Assembly: GCA_001443545.1 (NCBI GenBank)
Contig: LMAD01000002.1
Location: 73,406-137,405 of the forward strand
Direction: 5' to 3'
DNA: 64,000 bases
DNA from: Acidimicrobiaceae bacterium RAAP-2
GTDB lineage: Bacteria > Actinomycetota > Acidimicrobiia > Acidimicrobiales > RAAP-2
Shown: piece after piece, positions 18,400 through 27,037 of the stretch
How the letters are laid out: every line of letters begins with the position of its first letter
How positions within the stretch are numbered: the first letter of the stretch is position 1
The notes under the pieces: model-generated
Told to the model about the DNA's origin: nothing
Database searches by the model: none
The model's input: only the letters and a program-made list of their open reading frames with translations
Program-made: the position numbers and the translations under genes

Positions 18400-19173
18400 G
18401 TGGCTAAGAGCGCAGCGGGTAAATGGGTTAGTCGGGTCGGATCGTCGGGTGGCGGCCGGTCCTACAAGAAGTCGAGGCCGTCAAATTTCTACGGCGCCCT
18501 GGTCGTAATCGTCGTCCTCGGGCTCGCGGCCACCGTGTTGTCGCGCTACGAGTATCAGAACCCGAGCGCCGGACCGGCGTCGACGCCTCCGACGGTCGGG
18601 ACGACGTGGTACGCGGCCCTGTCAATCGACAACTGCGGCACGCCAGCGTCGCCCCTGGCGCCGGACCCCGCGACGACGGGTGGGTTCACCGTCGAGGCGA
18701 ACAACGTCGTCAAGGTCAGCCCGGTCACGAAGGCCGACGCCGGGAACAACGCGACGCTGGCCCAGCTCTCACGTGAGTACACCGGTCTTCTCGCTACCTC
18801 GACCGAGCTCAGTTACCCGACGGCGCACGGGACGACGACGTTGAAGAACGGCGCGACGTGCGCGCCCAAGACCAAGTACGCCGGCAAGACCGGCCAGGTC
18901 TCCTACGCGTACTGGTCGACGCTCGCCCAGCAGAAGCCCACCGTCACGACCGATCCGAGCACCATCAAGTTCTCGCAGTACCTGCGCGTGACGATGGCCT
19001 TCTTGCCGAGCGGTGTCACGCCGAGGGCTCCGTCGAAGTCGACGGTCACGGCGATGGTCAAGACGGCGGTCACCCCGGTAACGACGACGACGCTCGCCCC
19101 GGTCACGACGACAACGGCCAAGTCGACGACGACGTCTTCGTCGGTCACGACGACGACTGCGCCGAAGGGCTAA
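18400..19173 (+). CDS. single-pass membrane protein of unknown function
   Basis: I do not recognise this 257-residue protein with certainty. It has a basic cytoplasmic N-terminus (about 1-30, Lys/Ser/Gly-rich), one membrane segment at about residues 31-45, and an exported domain of about 140 residues with two cysteines (in DNCGTP and GATCAP) that could form a disulfide. A Thr/Val/Pro-rich low-complexity tail of about 45 residues at the end could span or contact the cell wall. The topology is type II. It ends one base before the sugar nucleotidyltransferase gene, so the two may be co-transcribed. No catalytic motif is visible. Confidence 0.7.
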   Translation: MAKSAAGKWVSRVGSSGGGRSYKKSRPSNFYGALVVIVVLGLAATVLSRYEYQNPSAGPASTPPTVGTTWYAALSIDNCGTPASPLAPDPATTGGFTVEANNVVKVSPVTKADAGNNATLAQLSREYTGLLATSTELSYPTAHGTTTLKNGATCAPKTKYAGKTGQVSYAYWSTLAQQKPTVTTDPSTIKFSQYLRVTMAFLPSGVTPRAPSKSTVTAMVKTAVTPVTTTTLAPVTTTTAKSTTTSSSVTTTTAPKG

Positions 19174-19174
19174 C

Positions 19175-20197
19175 TTGCAGGCCGTCATCCTCGTCGGTGG
19201 CATGGGGACGCGGCTCCGTCCACTGACCTACGAGACGCCCAAGCAGATGCTGCCGCTCGTCGGTGTGCCGATGATCGAGTGCGCCTTGGAAAACCTGGCT
19301 CGCCACGGGGTCACCGACGTCGTGCTCGCACTGGGGTATTTGCCCGACCGATTCATCGAGGCGTACCCCGATAACGTGATCGCCGGTATCAAGGTGACCT
19401 ACGCGGTGGAACCTGAGCCGCTCGACACCGCCGGGGCGATTCGCTACGCCGCCAGGGAGGCCGGCATCGCCGAGACCTTCATCGTCGTGAACGGCGACGT
19501 CGTCACGGACCTCGACGTGACCTCGTTACTGGCCTTTCACCGAAGCACTGGTGCCACGGCGTCGATCGCACTCCACCCGGTCGTCGATCCGTCGTTGTTC
19601 GGTGTGGTACCAACGACGCCCGAGGGGCGGGTTCTCGCCTTCGTCGAGAAACCACCGCGCGATGAGGCGCCCACCAACCTGATCAACGCCGGTACCTACA
19701 TCATGGAGCCGACGGTGCTGGACCGTATTTCCGCCACCGGCCGGGTGAGCGTGGAACGCGAGACGTTCCCGGCGCTCGCGGGCGCCGGTGAACTCTACGC
19801 CATGGCTGATCACGCCTATTGGCTCGACACCGGCACCCCCCACGCTTATCTCCAAGCCAACGTCGATATCTTGCGCGGCCGCGACGGTCGTAACGTACCG
19901 GCCATTCACGACGGCTCGTGGTCGCACGCGACCAGCCGGGTACACGAGACGGCGACGTTGCGAAACGCCGTCGTCGACCAGGACTGCGAGGTCGGGGCGG
20001 GGGCGTTCATCGAACGGGCCGTGCTCCTGCCCGGCGCGGTCGTGGGCGAAGGCGCCGTGGTGCGGTGGTCGATCATCGGTCCCGAGGCCGTGATCGGCGA
20101 ATACGCCGAACTGGGACCGACCTGCGTGGTCGGCGCCAAGGAGCGCGTCGCGCCTGGATCGGTGCTGAGCGGCGACGTCCGGCTCGGTGGCGTGTGA
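19175..20197 (+). CDS. sugar-phosphate nucleotidyltransferase, mannose-1-P guanylyltransferase-like
   Basis: This activates a hexose-1-phosphate, most likely Man-1-P to GDP-Man, for envelope glycans. Length 340 residues. The nucleotidyltransferase domain (about 1-230) has ILVGGMGTRLRPLT with the following KQMLPL lysine, the VVNGDVVTDLD metal site, VEKPPRDE and NAGTYIMEP. A left-handed beta-helix tail (about 250-335) has hexapeptide repeats such as VVGEGAVVRWSIIG. The TTG start is one base after the preceding stop. It runs convergently to cofE-cofD; as I recall, an orthologous mannose-1-phosphate guanylyltransferase gene lies next to fbiA-fbiB in mycobacteria. UDP- or dTDP-glucose synthesis is the alternative. 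Confidence 0.85.
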   Translation: MQAVILVGGMGTRLRPLTYETPKQMLPLVGVPMIECALENLARHGVTDVVLALGYLPDRFIEAYPDNVIAGIKVTYAVEPEPLDTAGAIRYAAREAGIAETFIVVNGDVVTDLDVTSLLAFHRSTGATASIALHPVVDPSLFGVVPTTPEGRVLAFVEKPPRDEAPTNLINAGTYIMEPTVLDRISATGRVSVERETFPALAGAGELYAMADHAYWLDTGTPHAYLQANVDILRGRDGRNVPAIHDGSWSHATSRVHETATLRNAVVDQDCEVGAGAFIERAVLLPGAVVGEGAVVRWSIIGPEAVIGEYAELGPTCVVGAKERVAPGSVLSGDVRLGGV

Positions 20198-20198
20198 T

Positions 20199-20906
20199 CT
20201 AGCGAAAGAGGTCGCCGTTGACCGGGCGAATGATGTCGCGGGTCACCGAACCGTCACCGAAGTAGGTCGGGTCCAAGCCCCGCAGCAGCGCGAATGGGGT
20301 GCCGGCGGCTTTGCCGAGCACGAGATTGGCGGCGCCGGCGATCTCGTCGGCGATCGCCACTTCGGTCGCTTCGAGCGTGCGACCCGTGGCGTCGACCGTG
20401 CCCCGTAGATCGAGTACGGTTCGAAGCCCGGCGGCCCCAATGGCCACGTCGGTCACGCCGTGACGCCAGGCACGCCCGAAGGTATCGGTGATGACGACGC
20501 CCACGTCCACGTCGCGTCGGACTCGAAGCCCGGCGCGTAGACGTCGCGCCGAACGATCGGGGTCGACTGGCAACAGCACCGCGGTTCCCGGTTCGGTATT
20601 CGAGAGGTCGACCCCGGCGTTGGCGTTGACGAATCCGTGATGCGTCTCGGTGATCCGCAGCGTGCCTCGTCGGCGCAGGATACGGCGAGATTCGGATTCG
20701 ATGAGGGCGAGTTTCGCGTGGTCGGTGCCGTCGAATGGTACGACGCGACCTTCGGCCTTCGCGATCACCTTGCTCGTGACCACGATCACGTCACCGTCGG
20801 TGGGGGCCTCACCCGCCTGGTCGAGGGCGTCGAGGAGGAGGGTGAGGATATCGCTCTCGGCGCTCACGGACGCGCGCAGGGCGATGGGGGTGATGACGAG
20901 GCTCAC
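20199..20906 (-). CDS. cofE: coenzyme F420-0:L-glutamate ligase
   Basis: CofE adds glutamates to F420-0 with GTP to make F420. The protein has 235 residues, the stand-alone CofE length, without the C-terminal FbiB nitroreductase-like domain found in mycobacteria. Motifs: DVIVVTSKVIAKAEGR near the N-terminus, THHGFVNANAGVDLSN, DTFGRAWRHGVTDVAIGAAGL and DEIAGAANLVLGKA, all strongly conserved in CofE. The GTG at 20906 overlaps the cofD stop. An open frame extends further upstream but is only cofD read out of frame. It acts in the cytoplasm with CofD. Confidence 0.95.
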   Translation of the reverse strand: MSLVITPIALRASVSAESDILTLLLDALDQAGEAPTDGDVIVVTSKVIAKAEGRVVPFDGTDHAKLALIESESRRILRRRGTLRITETHHGFVNANAGVDLSNTEPGTAVLLPVDPDRSARRLRAGLRVRRDVDVGVVITDTFGRAWRHGVTDVAIGAAGLRTVLDLRGTVDATGRTLEATEVAIADEIAGAANLVLGKAAGTPFALLRGLDPTYFGDGSVTRDIIRPVNGDLFR

Positions 20907-21817
20907 GTCAGCACCGCCGCGGCTAAGGCGACGTCGTGATCGGCGCGTCCCATGATGGTGGTGGTGACCCGTACGTCGAACCCGCGGCGGGTCAGTTCGT
21001 CGGCGTGGCCGGCGTCGGCGTGGTCGATGACCCACGTTCCAACGAGCTCGCCGTAAAAGTCGGCGACGCCGACGCAACTGACGTCGTACCCGAGCTCGCC
21101 GAGCAACCGGTCGGCGGGCCCCTTGAGGGCGGCGCCGTTGACGATAGGTGACACCGCGACGACGTCGGTGCGACGTCGAGCGAGCGCGTCGCGTATACCG
21201 GGGATCTGCAATATCGGGTCAATCGAGATCACCGGATTGGACGGTGCGATGACGATACGCTCGGCCTCGTTCAGTGCGGCGAGGGCCACCGCGGTCGGGC
21301 GAGCCGCGGTCGCGCCGACGATCTCGACACGGGTGACCGGAATCTCGTGGTGGTGGCGCACGAAATATTCCTGGAACGAGAGACGTCCCAAACCCGTTTC
21401 GAACACGGTCGACACGGGGTCATCGGTGACGGGCAGGAGCGTCACCGCTACGCCGAGCGAGGCCGCGAGCTCGGCGCTGACCAGTGTTTTCGTCGCCCCG
21501 GCAGCTAATCGTTGACTGCGATAGAGGTGGGTGGCGAGGTCTCGGTCGCCGAGCCGGAACCAGGACTCACCACCGAGGGCCGTGAGTTCGTCCATGACTC
21601 GCCAGCTCTCGCCGGCGAGCCCCCAACCGGTCTCGTCGTTGTTGAGCCCGGCGAGGGTATAGAGGATGGTGTCCAGGTCCGGGCAGATGGTCAGTCCGTG
21701 CATGACGAGGTCGTCGCCGACGTTCACGACCGCGCGCAACTGGCGCGCGTCGCGCGCGTCGCGCAGCACTCGTAGGAGGCGTGCGGCGCCGACGCCACCG
21801 CTGAGAACGGTAATCAC
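20903..21817 (-). CDS. cofD: 2-phospho-L-lactate (or phosphoenolpyruvate) transferase, F420 biosynthesis
   Basis: CofD (FbiA) joins the activated lactyl/enolpyruvyl-phospho-guanosine to Fo to form (dehydro-)F420-0. From the GTG at 21817 it has 304 residues. Motifs: ITVLSGGVGAARLL at the N-terminus, VVNVGDDLVMHGL, ICPDLDTILYTLAG, ATKTLVSAELA, and the APSNPVISIDPIL phosphate-binding region, with VAVSPIVNGAALKGPAD following. It overlaps cofE by four bases, making a two-gene operon. TAAGGT lies seven bases before the GTG, a likely leaderless promoter. The F420 is presumably used by LLM-class oxidoreductases such as the one at 40248-41201. Confidence 0.96.
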   Translation of the reverse strand: MITVLSGGVGAARLLRVLRDARDARQLRAVVNVGDDLVMHGLTICPDLDTILYTLAGLNNDETGWGLAGESWRVMDELTALGGESWFRLGDRDLATHLYRSQRLAAGATKTLVSAELAASLGVAVTLLPVTDDPVSTVFETGLGRLSFQEYFVRHHHEIPVTRVEIVGATAARPTAVALAALNEAERIVIAPSNPVISIDPILQIPGIRDALARRRTDVVAVSPIVNGAALKGPADRLLGELGYDVSCVGVADFYGELVGTWVIDHADAGHADELTRRGFDVRVTTTIMGRADHDVALAAAVLT

Positions 21818-21824
21818 CCTGGAA

Positions 21825-21830
21825 ACCTTA
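21825..21830 (-). promoter_or_regulatory. -10 box of a likely leaderless cofD transcript
   Basis: TAAGGT on the minus strand is followed by seven bases and the cofD GTG. No Shine-Dalgarno sequence is evident. Confidence 0.45.
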
Positions 21831-22087
21831 CGTGGCCCTCGAACGGTCCGGTTCACCGCTCGTGGCCGATACCGCGTGGTCCCGCGACCGGTTCGAAACC
21901 GAGTTGGCCGGCGGACCATGTCACCGGGGTGCAGGGTACCGGCTCATTTCGACGGAGGCGTCGAGGCTACCGTCGCGCGAGTGTGGCTCGGTACTCCGCG
22001 TAGTCGGCGACGGTGGAGGACGACTGACCCGGTCCAGTCGGTGGTGGCCGGATGGTGAGCCCGGGGAAGGCGCACGCCTTAACATCG

Positions 22088-22906
22088 GTGTCCGTGGACG
22101 CATCGACGATTCTTGACGGTTGGCCGGGGTCGCCCACGGTTGGTGTGCTGCGACTCGTGGATGGCGTCATCGAGGAGGTCGCGGCGTCCGGCGATCTCGA
22201 CGCGCAACGCCCGTGGGCGTCGGTCTCCAAACTCGTGGTCGCGATGGCCATCGGGGTCGAAGTCGATTGGGGCTTGCACCGATACGACGACGAACTCGGC
22301 CCGCCGGGAGCGACGTTGGCGCACCACCTGTCGCACAGTGCGGGATTCGGGCTGGAGGCGGGGGACGCCACGGCGCCGGTGGGGACCAAGCGCGTCTACT
22401 CCAACGTGGCCGTCGACCGGGCGGTCGCGTGGGTGGTCGGTGGCGAATCACCCGGTCGGTGGCTGGACGATCGAGTCTTTAGCGGCCTCGGCATGGACCG
22501 CACCGTGCTCGACGGCCGACCCGCGGCGGGGGTCGTGGGTTCGACGCGCGACCTGATGACTTTCGCCGGGGTGTGGTTGCGCTCGGACGGGCTCGCCGTG
22601 GCGACGCGCGACCTCATCGTGTCACCCCACCTCGCCGAACTCGACGGCATCGTTCCCGGATTTGGCCGATTTCGTCCCTGTCCGTGGGGATTGGGTCCCG
22701 AGATTCGTGGCGACAAGGGTCATTGGATGGGTGACTGGCCATCCGACAGCGCGGGGCACTTCGGAAAGAGTGGTGCGCTCGTCCTGTTCAACGTGCGCGA
22801 ACGGATCGCGGTCGTGGCGACGAGCACCGTCGCGTTCGGTCCGTGGGCCGTGGCCCTGTGGCCGAGTTGGACCTCCGCGATACGAACGCTCGCGTTGACC
22901 TCGTGA
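22088..22906 (+). CDS. beta-lactamase-family serine hydrolase
   Basis: This is a class C beta-lactamase/DD-peptidase-fold protein of about 272 residues. The nucleophile motif SVSK (SxxK) is in WASVSKLVVAMA, the tyrosine motif YSN in RVYSNVAVD, and a late GHFGKSGAL segment matches the HxG-type third motif. LSHSAGFG resembles the LLTHTSGL patch of the family. There is no signal peptide, so it may be a cytoplasmic esterase or peptidase rather than a lactamase. The start is uncertain: GTG 22088 is used; GTG 22094 and ATG 22052 are in frame. About 270 bases with no clear gene lie between cofD and this gene. Its TGA overlaps the next GTG, and it heads a run of glycosyltransferases. Confidence 0.75.
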   Translation: MSVDASTILDGWPGSPTVGVLRLVDGVIEEVAASGDLDAQRPWASVSKLVVAMAIGVEVDWGLHRYDDELGPPGATLAHHLSHSAGFGLEAGDATAPVGTKRVYSNVAVDRAVAWVVGGESPGRWLDDRVFSGLGMDRTVLDGRPAAGVVGSTRDLMTFAGVWLRSDGLAVATRDLIVSPHLAELDGIVPGFGRFRPCPWGLGPEIRGDKGHWMGDWPSDSAGHFGKSGALVLFNVRERIAVVATSTVAFGPWAVALWPSWTSAIRTLALTS

Positions 22907-23910
22907 ACTCGACCTTGCTGCGGGTCGGCCTCGACCTGGACGGTTCACTTGAGTCCTTAGGTGACTCGATGACCGACCTCGCCGACGCGCTCGCCGCGGC
23001 GGGGGGGTGCACCCTCGTTCGCTTCCGAACCCGCACCCCGGCCACCGTCGGTGACGTCGCCATCGCGACGCGCGCGTGGTGGTCGCCGTGGTGGCGACGG
23101 GGGATGGGTCGATCGATCGATCGCCTACTGCCGCCCGTGGACGTGGTCCACGTGGCTGGCGTCGCCACCCCGCCCACGCGATACGTTCCCGAGATCGTCT
23201 CGGTCGACGATCTGCGCGCGTTACGCGAGGAGTCGCGCACGAGTCAGCGCAGTGCCCAGCTCCGGCGCGTCGTCGCGAGAGGCGCGGTGGTGGTGGCGTC
23301 GAGTCAGGTCGCCCGTGACGAAGTGCTTCGAAATCTGAGAGTCGCGCGCGACCGAGTGGTTGTCGTACCCCCCGCGGTGCCCAACGTGGATCCGACGGTG
23401 GACGGCGACGCCCTCGTCGTCAACGTCACCGGTGCGGTCGAGCACTTCCTGCGGTTGGCGCCGGCTCTGACGAGCCTCGGCGGGCGTCTGGGCTGCCGGG
23501 TCATCGCGCTCACCAGCTCATCGGCGTCCCAGCGCATCCGAGCCAATGGAATCGACGTCGACCTGCGGCCTCGGCGCGAGGCTCGTCAGGTGTTAGCCCT
23601 GGCTCGCGTCGTGTTGCACGTGTCGGACGGGGCGCGCTTCCCGTCGTTCGCCATCGCGGCGCTCGAGGCGGAAGTGCCGACGATCGCGCGTTCGACGCCG
23701 ATCAATCGAGAGCTGCTCAATGGAGCCGCGGAACTCGCCGAATCCGACGGGGACGTGATTGAACTGATTGATGATCTATGGTCCAATGAGCCTCGTCGTT
23801 CGTTGGCCCGGGCCGCGGGGCGCGTGCGCGCCGGCGACTTCGCTCCGTCGAGTGCCGCCACGGCCTATCTGAACCTCTACGGCGACGTCGTGCGAGGCTG
23901 GGGTTCGTGA
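22903..23910 (+). CDS. GT4-like glycosyltransferase (divergent)
   Basis: This is a predicted glycosyltransferase of 335 residues with a GT-B-like pattern. It has an N-terminal Rossmann half with VDVVHVAGVATPP and VSVDDLRAL, the VASSQVARDEV segment typical of GT4 acceptor domains, then a C-terminal half with VVVVPPAVPNVD and a FPSFAIAALEAEVPTIA region matching the family's E-x7-E donor-binding motif, though the first Glu is not obvious. It is more divergent than the two GT4 genes that follow. The GTG overlaps the preceding stop and its own stop overlaps the next start, so it belongs to the 22.1-27 kb operon. Confidence 0.75.
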   Translation: MNSTLLRVGLDLDGSLESLGDSMTDLADALAAAGGCTLVRFRTRTPATVGDVAIATRAWWSPWWRRGMGRSIDRLLPPVDVVHVAGVATPPTRYVPEIVSVDDLRALREESRTSQRSAQLRRVVARGAVVVASSQVARDEVLRNLRVARDRVVVVPPAVPNVDPTVDGDALVVNVTGAVEHFLRLAPALTSLGGRLGCRVIALTSSSASQRIRANGIDVDLRPRREARQVLALARVVLHVSDGARFPSFAIAALEAEVPTIARSTPINRELLNGAAELAESDGDVIELIDDLWSNEPRRSLARAAGRVRAGDFAPSSAATAYLNLYGDVVRGWGS

Positions 23911-24974
23911 TGATCACGATCTCGCTCGACCAACTGTCGCGCCCGGCGCCCGGGGGTATCGCTACCTACGTCCGGGGCTTGGTCGGCGCGCTCGTGGCGC
24001 TCGACGGGGACCCGATTGTCGGCCTGACCCCGCGGGGCTCGGTCAACCTCACCGAGTTGGGCGTGACGATTCGTCGTGTGCCGGTGTCGGTCGCCGTCTT
24101 GACGCGCCTCTGGCCGTGGTGGTCGGTTGGTGTGCCGCGGGTCTCCACCGTCGTGCACGCGACGTCGATGGCTGGCCCCTTCGGTGGGGGCCGAGGTTCC
24201 GCCGTGCACTCGGTGGCCCTTCACGACTTGCTCTGGCGCGACGAGCCCGACGCCACCACGGCGAGAGGACGCCGATTCCACGAGGAACGACTTCGTCTGC
24301 TCGCACGCCGCAGCGACGTACGGATCTTCACCTCGTCGCCGGGACTCGACGATCGTTTGGTGGCGGACGGATTCGATCGGTCTCGACTACACCGTATCCA
24401 CCTCGGCGTCGACGACGACACCGAGCCTCTCGATCGTGACGGCGTGGCCGGCGCCCTCGACCGCGCCGGAGTTCGAGGACCGTTCACCCTCTACGCCGGT
24501 ACGCGCGAACCCCGCAAGAACCTCGACCGACTGTTGATCGCCCACGCCCGCGCCCGGGCGATCGCACCCGACCTGGGTCCCCTCGTCGTCGTCGGACCAA
24601 GCGGCTGGGGGTCGGTGAACGACGAGGGGGCCGTCGTGCTCGGTCGAGTCTCCCGCGAAATGCTGCAGGGCCTGTACCGCGATGCGGCGGTGGTCGCCTA
24701 CGTCCCTCGACACGAGGGGTGGGGCCTGCCGCCGGTCGAGGCACTCGCGCAGGGGACCCGCGTGGTCGCGAGCGTGACGACGCCGAGCGTGCTCGGCAAT
24801 CCAGAGGTGGACGTCGCCGATCCACTCGACATCGATGCGATCACGGACGCTCTCGTCCGCTCGCTGGATCGAGCCACGACCGAGTCGGCGCGCGCCGCGC
24901 GGCGCGCGACGGTGGCGAACCTGACGTGGCGTCAGTGCGCGCTCGACCACCTGGCGGGCTGGCAATGCGCGTAG
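23907..24974 (+). CDS. family 4 glycosyltransferase
   Basis: This is a retaining GT-B glycosyltransferase of 355 residues. Seen: a PAPGGIATYVRGL N-terminal glycine-rich loop, HDLLWRDEP, an FTSSPGLDDRLVADGF segment, HLGVDDD, the LYAGTREPRKNLDRLLIA donor-domain start at about residue 195, and the signature RHEGWGLPPVEALAQGTRVVAS, whose E-x7-E equivalent carries the conserved glutamates. The start is GTG 23907 or ATG 23910, overlapping the previous stop. Ten bases overlap the next glycosyltransferase. It probably adds one hexose, perhaps mannose, to an envelope glycan lipid; the sugar cannot be read from the sequence. Confidence 0.88.
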   Translation: MMITISLDQLSRPAPGGIATYVRGLVGALVALDGDPIVGLTPRGSVNLTELGVTIRRVPVSVAVLTRLWPWWSVGVPRVSTVVHATSMAGPFGGGRGSAVHSVALHDLLWRDEPDATTARGRRFHEERLRLLARRSDVRIFTSSPGLDDRLVADGFDRSRLHRIHLGVDDDTEPLDRDGVAGALDRAGVRGPFTLYAGTREPRKNLDRLLIAHARARAIAPDLGPLVVVGPSGWGSVNDEGAVVLGRVSREMLQGLYRDAAVVAYVPRHEGWGLPPVEALAQGTRVVASVTTPSVLGNPEVDVADPLDIDAITDALVRSLDRATTESARAARRATVANLTWRQCALDHLAGWQCA

Positions 24975-26062
24975 CGCTCGACGTCTCGGCCGTGCCGGCG
25001 CGAGTCACCGGTGCCGGGCGGTACGTGGTCGAAATCGCGCGACGTCTACCCAGCGTCGGGGTCGAACTCACGCTGGTCAGCCGTCGTAACGACCGAGACC
25101 GATGGCACGCGTGGTCGCCCGACGCATCGGTGGATCCGATCGTTCCCTCGGCTCGTGGGTCCAGGTTGATCTACGAGGCGTGGCGACTCGGGACGTCGCC
25201 CGTCGCTCGCGCCGCCGCCGTCTGGCACGGCCCCCACTACACGATGCCGCACCGTGGCAAGACGCCGAGCGTGGTCACGGTTCACGATCTCACGTTCTTC
25301 ACGCACCCGCAGTATCACGAATCGAAGAAGGCCGTGTTCTTTCGTCGCGCAATCACGTACGCGACCACTCACGCCAACGTGATCATTTGCGTGAGTGACT
25401 TCACGGCCCGGCAACTGCACGAGTTGTTGCCCGGTCACTCCCCGATTGTCGTTGCCCCCCACGGCGTCGATCTCGATCGGTTCCGGCCCAACGCCGACGT
25501 GGCATTTGAGGGTTCTGACGTGCCGTTCGTCTTGTTCCTGGGGACTGTTGAGCCACGGAAGGGTCTCGACACGTTGCTCGACGCCTTCGCGGAGGTAGCG
25601 CGCGAGGTACCCGACGTCGAGTTGTGGTTGGCGGGGCAGTCGGGTTGGGCCGAGGAGTCGGTAAGCCGTCTCGTCGAAGCACATCCCGTACGTGAACGCA
25701 TTCGCCGACTCGGCTTCGTCGACGACGCCGTCCTGCCGTCACTCCTCGGACGCGCGCGGGTTGTGGTGTACCCGTCGAGGGTCGAAGGGTTCGGGCTCCC
25801 GGTCCTGGAGGCGATGGCCTGTGGGGCGGTAGTGGTGACGTCGAGTGGCACGGTCATGGAGGACATCGCGGCCGGAACGACGCTCCTCAGCGTTCCCGGC
25901 GACGTCACTGCTCTGGCCACCGCGATCGTGAAGGGAATCGAACTCGACGATCGATCCCGAGCGGACCTCACCCAACGGGCCCGTCAACGGGCCGCGACCT
26001 TCACGTGGGCAACGTCGGTGCAGCGACACCTCGACGCCTACGAGATGGCGATGCGACCGTGA
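24965..26062 (+). CDS. family 4 glycosyltransferase
   Basis: This is a GT-B glycosyltransferase of 365 residues, a close relative in layout of the gene upstream. Motifs: LDVSAVPARVTGAGRYVVE (acceptor-domain glycine loop), VTVHDLTFFTHPQYH, the CVSDFTARQL segment, APHGVDLDRF, FVLFLGTVEPRKGLDTLLDAF at the start of the donor domain, and the E-x7-E region PSRVEGFGLPVLEAMACG near residues 260-280. The ATG at 24965 is inside the end of the previous gene; an open frame further upstream is a shadow. Its stop overlaps the reductase gene start, in the same operon. Confidence 0.9.
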   Translation: MRVALDVSAVPARVTGAGRYVVEIARRLPSVGVELTLVSRRNDRDRWHAWSPDASVDPIVPSARGSRLIYEAWRLGTSPVARAAAVWHGPHYTMPHRGKTPSVVTVHDLTFFTHPQYHESKKAVFFRRAITYATTHANVIICVSDFTARQLHELLPGHSPIVVAPHGVDLDRFRPNADVAFEGSDVPFVLFLGTVEPRKGLDTLLDAFAEVAREVPDVELWLAGQSGWAEESVSRLVEAHPVRERIRRLGFVDDAVLPSLLGRARVVVYPSRVEGFGLPVLEAMACGAVVVTSSGTVMEDIAAGTTLLSVPGDVTALATAIVKGIELDDRSRADLTQRARQRAATFTWATSVQRHLDAYEMAMRP

Positions 26063-26967
26063 CCCGCGCGCTGGTAACCGGGGGTGCCGGTTTCGTCGGC
26101 GGACATCTGCGGGCTCATCTCGAATCGGTCGGTGACGAGGTGTTCGCAATCGATCGCGAGGTTGACGTCACGGCGCGCGATCCGATCGAAGCTGCGATTT
26201 TCGAGGCCCAACCCGACGTGGTCTACCACTTGGCTGCGTTGACCCACGTTGGTGAGTCGTGGCGGCGGCCCGAGGACTACACCCGAGTGAACGTCGTGGG
26301 CACCATCAATGTGCTCGAGGCCGTGCGCCACGCCGCCCCGGCGGCCACCGTGCTCGTCGTGAGCACAGCCGACGTGTACGGCGTCGTCGGTCTCGCGGAC
26401 CTGCCGTTGGACGAGCTGCGCCCGCCGCGGCCAGCTAACCCCTACGCGCAGTCCAAGATTGAAGCGGAACGGGTGGCGCGCGAAGCGGCTCGCCAGGGCC
26501 AACGAGTCGTCATCGTACGACCGTTCAATCACGTCGGACCCGGTCAGGCCTCGACCTTCGTCGTGCCCGCCTTGGCGTCGAGACTCTTAGACGCGCGCGA
26601 TCGGGGCGAGTCCACGGTGCCGGTGGGTGATCTTTCGACCCGGCGGGACTTCAGCGACGTTCGTGACGTCGTGCGCGCCTACCGGCTGCTCGCTACGCTC
26701 GGGGCCCCGGGCGAGGTCTACAACGTCGCCTCCGGTCACGACGTCGCGATCGCGGACCTCGCGCAGTGGCTGGTCGAGCGGATCGCCCCGACCGTTCGCT
26801 TCGTTGAGTCCGAAGCGCTGCTGCGACCAGTGGAACTTCCGGTATCGCGCGGCAGTTTCGCCAAACTACAACGCGTCACGGGATGGGAGCCTCGAATCAC
26901 CCTCGCGACGTCGCTCGAGGATGTCGTCGTGGACCTCGAAGTACGTCGTCAGAACCAAAATTCCTGA
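26059..26967 (+). CDS. extended SDR, GDP-4-dehydro-6-deoxymannose reductase-like
   Basis: This is a nucleotide-sugar reductase or epimerase of the extended SDR family, 302 residues. Seen: the NAD(P)-binding ALVTGGAGFVGGHL at the N-terminus, VVYHLAALTHVG, the VVSTADVYG serine region, the catalytic PYAQSKIEAER (YxxxK), VIVRPFNHVGPGQ, and RRDFSDVRDVVRAYRLL, characteristic of GDP-6-deoxy-D-lyxo-4-hexulose reductase (Rmd) and GDP-mannose 4,6-dehydratase relatives. With a mannose-type nucleotidyltransferase and a hexomutase in the window, a GDP-rhamnose route is plausible, but the 4,6-dehydratase is not seen here. The GTG overlaps the preceding stop. Confidence 0.82.
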   Translation: MTRALVTGGAGFVGGHLRAHLESVGDEVFAIDREVDVTARDPIEAAIFEAQPDVVYHLAALTHVGESWRRPEDYTRVNVVGTINVLEAVRHAAPAATVLVVSTADVYGVVGLADLPLDELRPPRPANPYAQSKIEAERVAREAARQGQRVVIVRPFNHVGPGQASTFVVPALASRLLDARDRGESTVPVGDLSTRRDFSDVRDVVRAYRLLATLGAPGEVYNVASGHDVAIADLAQWLVERIAPTVRFVESEALLRPVELPVSRGSFAKLQRVTGWEPRITLATSLEDVVVDLEVRRQNQNS

Positions 26968-27037
26968 TTGAAACGGCCAATCGCGGACCGACACCTGCCG
27001 CCTCGTACGTTGACGGCCAACTAGCCTTAAGTACTTG

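Noticed and set aside
22067..22080. Palindrome AAGGCGCACGCCTT upstream of the beta-lactamase-like gene
   Set aside because: It has six-base arms only and GC-rich sequence, has no second copy that I noticed, and may lie inside the coding region if the upstream start is used.
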